Translations under genes and position numbers: made by a program
Assembly: GCA_036023115.1 (NCBI GenBank)
Contig: JAYKKT010000046.1
Location: 6,811,001 to 6,875,000, forward strand
Length of the DNA stretch: 64,000 nucleotides
DNA from: Brasenia schreberi
Lineage: Eukaryota > Streptophyta > Magnoliopsida > Nymphaeales > Cabombaceae
Direction of reading: 5' to 3'
The notes under the pieces: model-generated
The model's database searches: none
The model's input: the letters and a program-made list of their open reading frames with translations, nothing else
Told to the model about the DNA's origin: nothing
Shown here: one piece after another, positions 59,801 to 64,000 of the stretch
How positions within the stretch are numbered: the first letter of the stretch is position 1
How the letters are laid out: every line of letters starts with the position of its first letter

Positions 59801-61350
59801 GGATTTGTATCATTGTCAAAGCGGATCTTGCTTTAAATATTGCTTCGTCTTTGTATTCATCAAAGTTAATGGCCAGTTGTCAATAAGTTGCATATGAATA
59901 CAATACGCTCAGTTATTGTCGGTGGGCTCTTGGTTCTTTGCTCATAGATGCTAGTACGACAATGCCCAACTTTTATTTATTCACCAATAATGTAGATGGT
60001 TCTCTTTCTTATTTTATGTTTGTATGCAGCAGGCTATCTTGTAGCTTGTTGGGGTGCAGCTGTGACTCGAGCTGCTCACTTGCTTATCAAACTCGGCTTA
60101 AGGAAAACTCAAACTCAACCGGATCGGCAAGATGTATCATTATTTTATTAATCTCCTGTGATTTATCAAAGAATTTGCCTTCAAGAATCTTCATCGACTC
60201 ATGAATGCTACAACATGGATCACTACCTTTACAAAGATTATTAGTACTTAGGAGGGTATGCCTCTACTTTGTCTCGAAACGTTATAAAATTGGTTTAGTT
60301 TTAATTGAATGTCTTCCAGTTATTTATGGTTCCGGATTATCTAATGATCTTCATCAAGTCATTACAAAACTATCGAAATCAGTAAAGCTTGACTTGAGCC
60401 AACTTAATGGAGTCAAACTTTATTGCTCGGTGCCCGAAACAGTGGAGCGAAATAACTCAAGTTTGTTTCAATATAACTTGCGGTCAAGTTCAAGCTAAAA
60501 TTGAAGCTTTCTCGAGATCGAGCCGAGTACTTTCTTAATGAGTCAACTTGAGCTTGACCCACCTCGATTACACCCCTAGTGGCTTATGTGTCTGGCTGTG
60601 TCTAACAGTAGTCGAACTCGAATCCAGCATAACCAGATCGATTTCCACTTTTAAGTTTTTGGTGTATGAAATTGGAAGGAGATACGGAGTCCTATTACTC
60701 GGTTACATATGGTAGTCAAATCTTGTTAACTGACTCGAATCACTATATAATGGGCCGAAATGGGTTCAGTATAGTTTGATGTGGGTCAAACTCGACAGAC
60801 ACCTCTAGATTGAGCCGGATGAGCTTTTTTAACTGGATGAGCAACCCATTAAGACCCGACGTTGACACAATAGGTTTACAACCACTGCAGAGTTTTTTCT
60901 TTTTTGTTCTTAGTAATTGAAGAGATCAAATCAGTCGATGATACTACGCTACGATCAAATTTTCATAATGTTTTTTAAAATCTAAACCGTCCCGGACCTG
61001 GCGATGGACGGCTGCTGCCTTGGAGGTCAGAAAAGAAAGGACACGGATCAAAGAACACTCACCATGTATCCAATGGCCGAGATTTCAAAGTAAATATCTG
61101 ATGTTATTTGACCTAATATCTAGCTGGTCCCTGCCATTGAGCACGGTCACAGTGAGCTCAGAAAGCAGAACGCAGGGAAAATTTAATGTTTTTGTCGTAT
61201 AATTTTTCATCAACGTGACGAGTGACGAAGGTCTCTCTCTCTCTCTCTAGCCGCCCTGTATAAGCTCAATTTCTGGAGGAGAACAAGTCAAGGGTAACCA
61301 ACAATAGTTCCTTTCTTTCCAGCTCTTGGATTTTCCTTAGTGGATTTTTC
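56883..61350. other. Intergenic with SINE-like and foldback remnants
   Basis: SINE-like blocks with B-box-like motifs lie at about 57,370-57,450 (minus), 58,115-58,200 (minus) and 58,290-58,330 (plus). A segment at 60,047-60,583 has gagctcgagc-type composition and similar ends (ttggggtgcagctg... and ...cgattacacccctagtgg), as in some plant foldback elements. No gene is supported. Two open frames at 59,938-60,498 fall inside this element and look non-coding. Confidence 0.4.
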
Positions 61351-61359
61351 TATATATAT
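61351..61359 (+). promoter_or_regulatory. TATA box of the peroxidase gene
   Basis: A TATATATAT run lies 64 bp before the ATG at 61,415. Confidence 0.55.
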
Positions 61360-61414
61360 CTAGAGATCACGCTCAGCCCACAAGTCACACTGCTGTAACT
61401 TCGAGCCCTCAATC

Positions 61415-63962
61415 ATGGGTGCCAAGTTCCTCCCCTTGCTGGTGATTCTGACATTTCTCTTGATCCAGTCTAGCCATGGTGCTACGAGTCTGAAGATCGG
61501 ATTTTACAACAGAACCTGCCCTTCCGCTGAGAGCATAGTCCGCAATGCCGTCGCCAGTGCTGTGGCTGCTAACCCGGGCATTGCTGCCGGCCTTATCCGG
61601 CTGCACTTCCATGACTGCTTTGTGAGGGTAAGTCGTGTTGTAGCTCGCTTTGGCTTGCAACTTGTAAGAAAAGTTTTCTTTTGCGAAGATGCCTCTGTAT
61701 GGCTGAAATAATAACTTAAATCTCTCTTTCTCTCTCTGCAACGATTATTTTTTCACTCTTGTCTCCTTTATCAAGGATACAGTTTTCAAATGTCACCTGG
61801 GCACTCACCTTGCTCTTGTCTAGTGTCTCCTTCGTCTTCACTCAACTTGAAAGCGGACTTGGAAGTTTCAGTGTGATAGCCAGTTAAAAGTTGGATGACC
61901 ATAGCATTGTGTTCATACTGGATTTGAACGGGATTTTTACATTTTCTCTGGCCAATCTCAGGGGTGCGATGGCTCGGTTCTGATCGATTCAACGAGCAAC
62001 AACACTGCGGAGAAGGACTCACCGGCCAACATGCCGAGCTTGCGTGGGTTCGAGGTGGTCGATGCGGCGAAGACGCAGCTGGAGGCAACGTGCGCCAACA
62101 CGGTATCCTGCGCGGACATCCTAGCGTTTGCGGCACGGGACAGCGCTGCCCTCGTCGGCAACATCACCTACCAGGTTCCCTCCGGCCGCCGAGACGGCCG
62201 GGTTTCCAACATAACAGAGGCCAACACCAACCTCCCTCCGCCAACCTTCAACATCACCGAGCTCATTAACCGGTTCGCCGAGAAGAACCTGACCGAGCGC
62301 GACATGGTTGTGCTGTCTGGTGCGCACTCCATCGGCGTGTCCCACTGCTCCTCCTTCCTCAACCGAATATACGGCTTCAACTCCACCTTCGACATCGACC
62401 CCACCCTAAACGCCACCCTCGCCGCCTCCCTCCGAGCCGTCTGCCCCGCCAACGTCCTACCCAACGACACCACGGTTGCTAACATGGACACAATCACGCC
62501 CAACCTTCTCGACAACAATTATTACGTCGGCCTTACTCGCAACCTCGGCCTCTTCACTTCCGACCACTCCCTCCTCACCAAGAACACCTCCAACAGGCTG
62601 GTGAGTCCGACTAACATAGACACGCTGCTTTAGCCTTTTCGTAGAGAACGAACACGACACAAAGCGCGGTTTAGAACTTTAGGCGTGCAAAGTTCCTGTT
62701 TGAGATCCCGGCCTCGAGGATACTGTGCTGCTTTTTCCCACGAAGCGTCCAGTGCGTAAAAACACGCTTATCGGGACGAAGCGGCACTCTTGCGTTGCGG
62801 CCCGGGGATGCAAACGCACTTGATCGGCTGGTGGGTGCAAGTTACAAGACGAACCATGATCACACCCCCCCCCCCCCCCCCAATTCCGTATCTGACTCGT
62901 GTCCTTGTCATTTCCTCCCGGATCAAAATCATGTCAACCATCTTCACGCTAGGGTAGATACGCAAGGTTCATGTCGTCCTTATCTCCGGTCTGTGGTTAT
63001 GTTCCGTCATTGCTTGGGGTGGGTATATGAGCAACCATGGTCGTGCCAGGTTGACATTGCCGCTTAAGGTTTTCTTTGAACCAGGAACCAGGCTGAGTCG
63101 GTTCCGGTTCAGGACCACTGGTTACAGTTTCAGTTCTAGTCTCAAACTATTTTAGACCGTTAAATATATAAAGCAAAAAAAAATTAAAATTAGAATATGG
63201 TGGAACCAGCGTTTTGAACCACCAATTCCAATTCTAACACAATTAATGGAACTGGGTTCTATAGTTCCAGGTCTAGTGAGCCGATTCTGAAACTTTTGTT
63301 TTATTGTATTTTTTGAACTATTTGTCCTAGACCCGTCACGCCCCCGCTGCAGTTGTCATATGGTGTATATATATGGTCTGGCAGAAACTAACATAGGGAG
63401 AGACAAAAAGAAAAAAAGGAATTATGCTATCAAATTCAAATAAATTTCAAACTTTTCATGATAAAGGGTTGAGATTTGTTTGAATTTGTTAGCATATACC
63501 GATTTTCTCGAGAGTTTTGTATGAATCACTTTTAAACCAGTGATAGATCTACCTAAAAATCGAGGTTGGATAACCATCGTAATTAAAATTTAAATGTCAA
63601 TGGAAAAAAAATATAGCTAGCAGTGGGTACGACACATAGTTCGTCCCAACTTGAACCGTTTGATATTATCAGCTATCATGTACCCTAAAATTACAATGGC
63701 GGACTGTGTGCTGCATAGCCACGCATCTTTTGTGCAACAAATTAATCATATACCTCACATTTGAATTCAGGTAACGGACTTCATAAGGAATCAAGCGAAG
63801 TGGAAGAAGCTATTTGCCCAGGCAATGGTGAAGATGGGCAAGATCCAAGTACTGACTGGAAAGCTTGGCGAGATTAGGAAGAACTGTCGTGTGATCAACC
63901 CTGCCGGAGTCGATCTTCTTCTGTTGGAGCCAGCAGAGGATTCCCAAGTTGCTGCGAGTTGA
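61415..63962 (+). CDS. Class III (secretory) peroxidase
   Basis: Three exons: 61,415-61,627; 61,962-62,600; 63,771-63,962, phase 0 joins, 347 residues. A signal peptide of about 22 residues ends at SSHG. Heme-peroxidase motifs: distal RLHFHDCF with R62 and H66, GCDGS with calcium ligands, VSCADILAFAARDS, and proximal SGAHSIG with H193. Eight cysteines stand at the standard positions (CP, HDC, GCDG, ATC, SCAD, SHC, AVC, NCRV). Ten N-glycosylation sequons suggest a heavily glycosylated wall protein. It would oxidise phenolics with H2O2 (lignin, suberin or ROS control); the substrate is not predictable. Exon 2 is much more GC-rich than its surroundings. Intron 2 (1,170 bp) holds a poly-C run at about 62,865-62,882 and a ggttcc-rich block (63,080-63,290). 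The C-terminus runs past NCRVINP by about 20 residues. Confidence 0.95.
62865..62882. repeat. Poly-C run in peroxidase intron 2
   Basis: About 18 uninterrupted C residues on the plus strand, within intron 2. Confidence 0.95.
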
Positions 63963-64000
63963 GATGGTTTTGTTTGCTGGCGATGCGAGAAACAATAAGA

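Noticed and set aside
59938..60498. Two consecutive open frames as a gene
   Set aside because: They lie in a foldback-like element with gagctcgagc composition, with no family signature or splice pattern.
61409..62660. Minus-strand open frames opposite the peroxidase
   Set aside because: Shadows caused by the GC-rich codon usage of exon 2.

Overview
This is nuclear DNA of a flowering plant. Genes have introns with GT..AG borders, and plant-specific families are present (neprosin-domain proteins, a class III peroxidase, a GH3 beta-xylosidase, an ABA2-like SDR). Between them lie plant-type LINE and Ty1-copia relics and many long CT/TA/GA microsatellites. The species cannot be named from the sequence alone.

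Layout. (1) 1-34,200 is dominated by a same-strand cluster of neprosin-domain genes (DUF239/neprosin, glutamic-peptidase family G3) at every stage of life: the 3' exon of one gene running off the left edge (251-634), two old relics (3530-3795, 5975-6130), one gene with all seven exons open (17,288-20,004), a multiply broken copy (25,156-28,001), a two-exon relic (28,445-28,697), and one almost intact copy with a single frameshift in exon 6 (29,710-34,193). Exons are phase 0 and their lengths can be compared directly between copies. (2) Inside this cluster, 6925-11,610 holds four inverted, rearranged relics of another gene family: two carry ZAT-like C2H2 zinc-finger pieces and all relate to a Cys-rich module I do not recognise. 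(3) 35,200-36,120 is a pseudogene of the SDR gene that is intact at 47,934-48,794 (both minus). (4) 36,178-38,730 is a decayed LINE on the minus strand, with a 5S rRNA-derived sequence directly upstream of its 5' end in the same orientation. (5) 41,526-44,709 is a complete six-exon GH3 beta-xylosidase gene. (6) 50,170-51,990 is a second, far more decayed LINE. (7) 53,826-56,882 is an internally deleted copia element with both LTRs recognisable. (8) 61,415-63,962 is a complete three-exon secretory peroxidase gene.

The beta-xylosidase, peroxidase and intact neprosin-domain protein all have N-terminal signal-peptide-like sequences and would act in the secretory pathway or apoplast; the SDR has an unusual hydrophobic N-terminus. 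There is no sign that the genes work as one pathway. The main story is local duplication, decay and transposon insertion. The most unusual items are the graded neprosin decay series, the 5S-LINE junction, and the A-B-A'-B' inverted arrangement at 7-11.6 kb. Intergenic regions were read by eye, so weak relics may have been missed.
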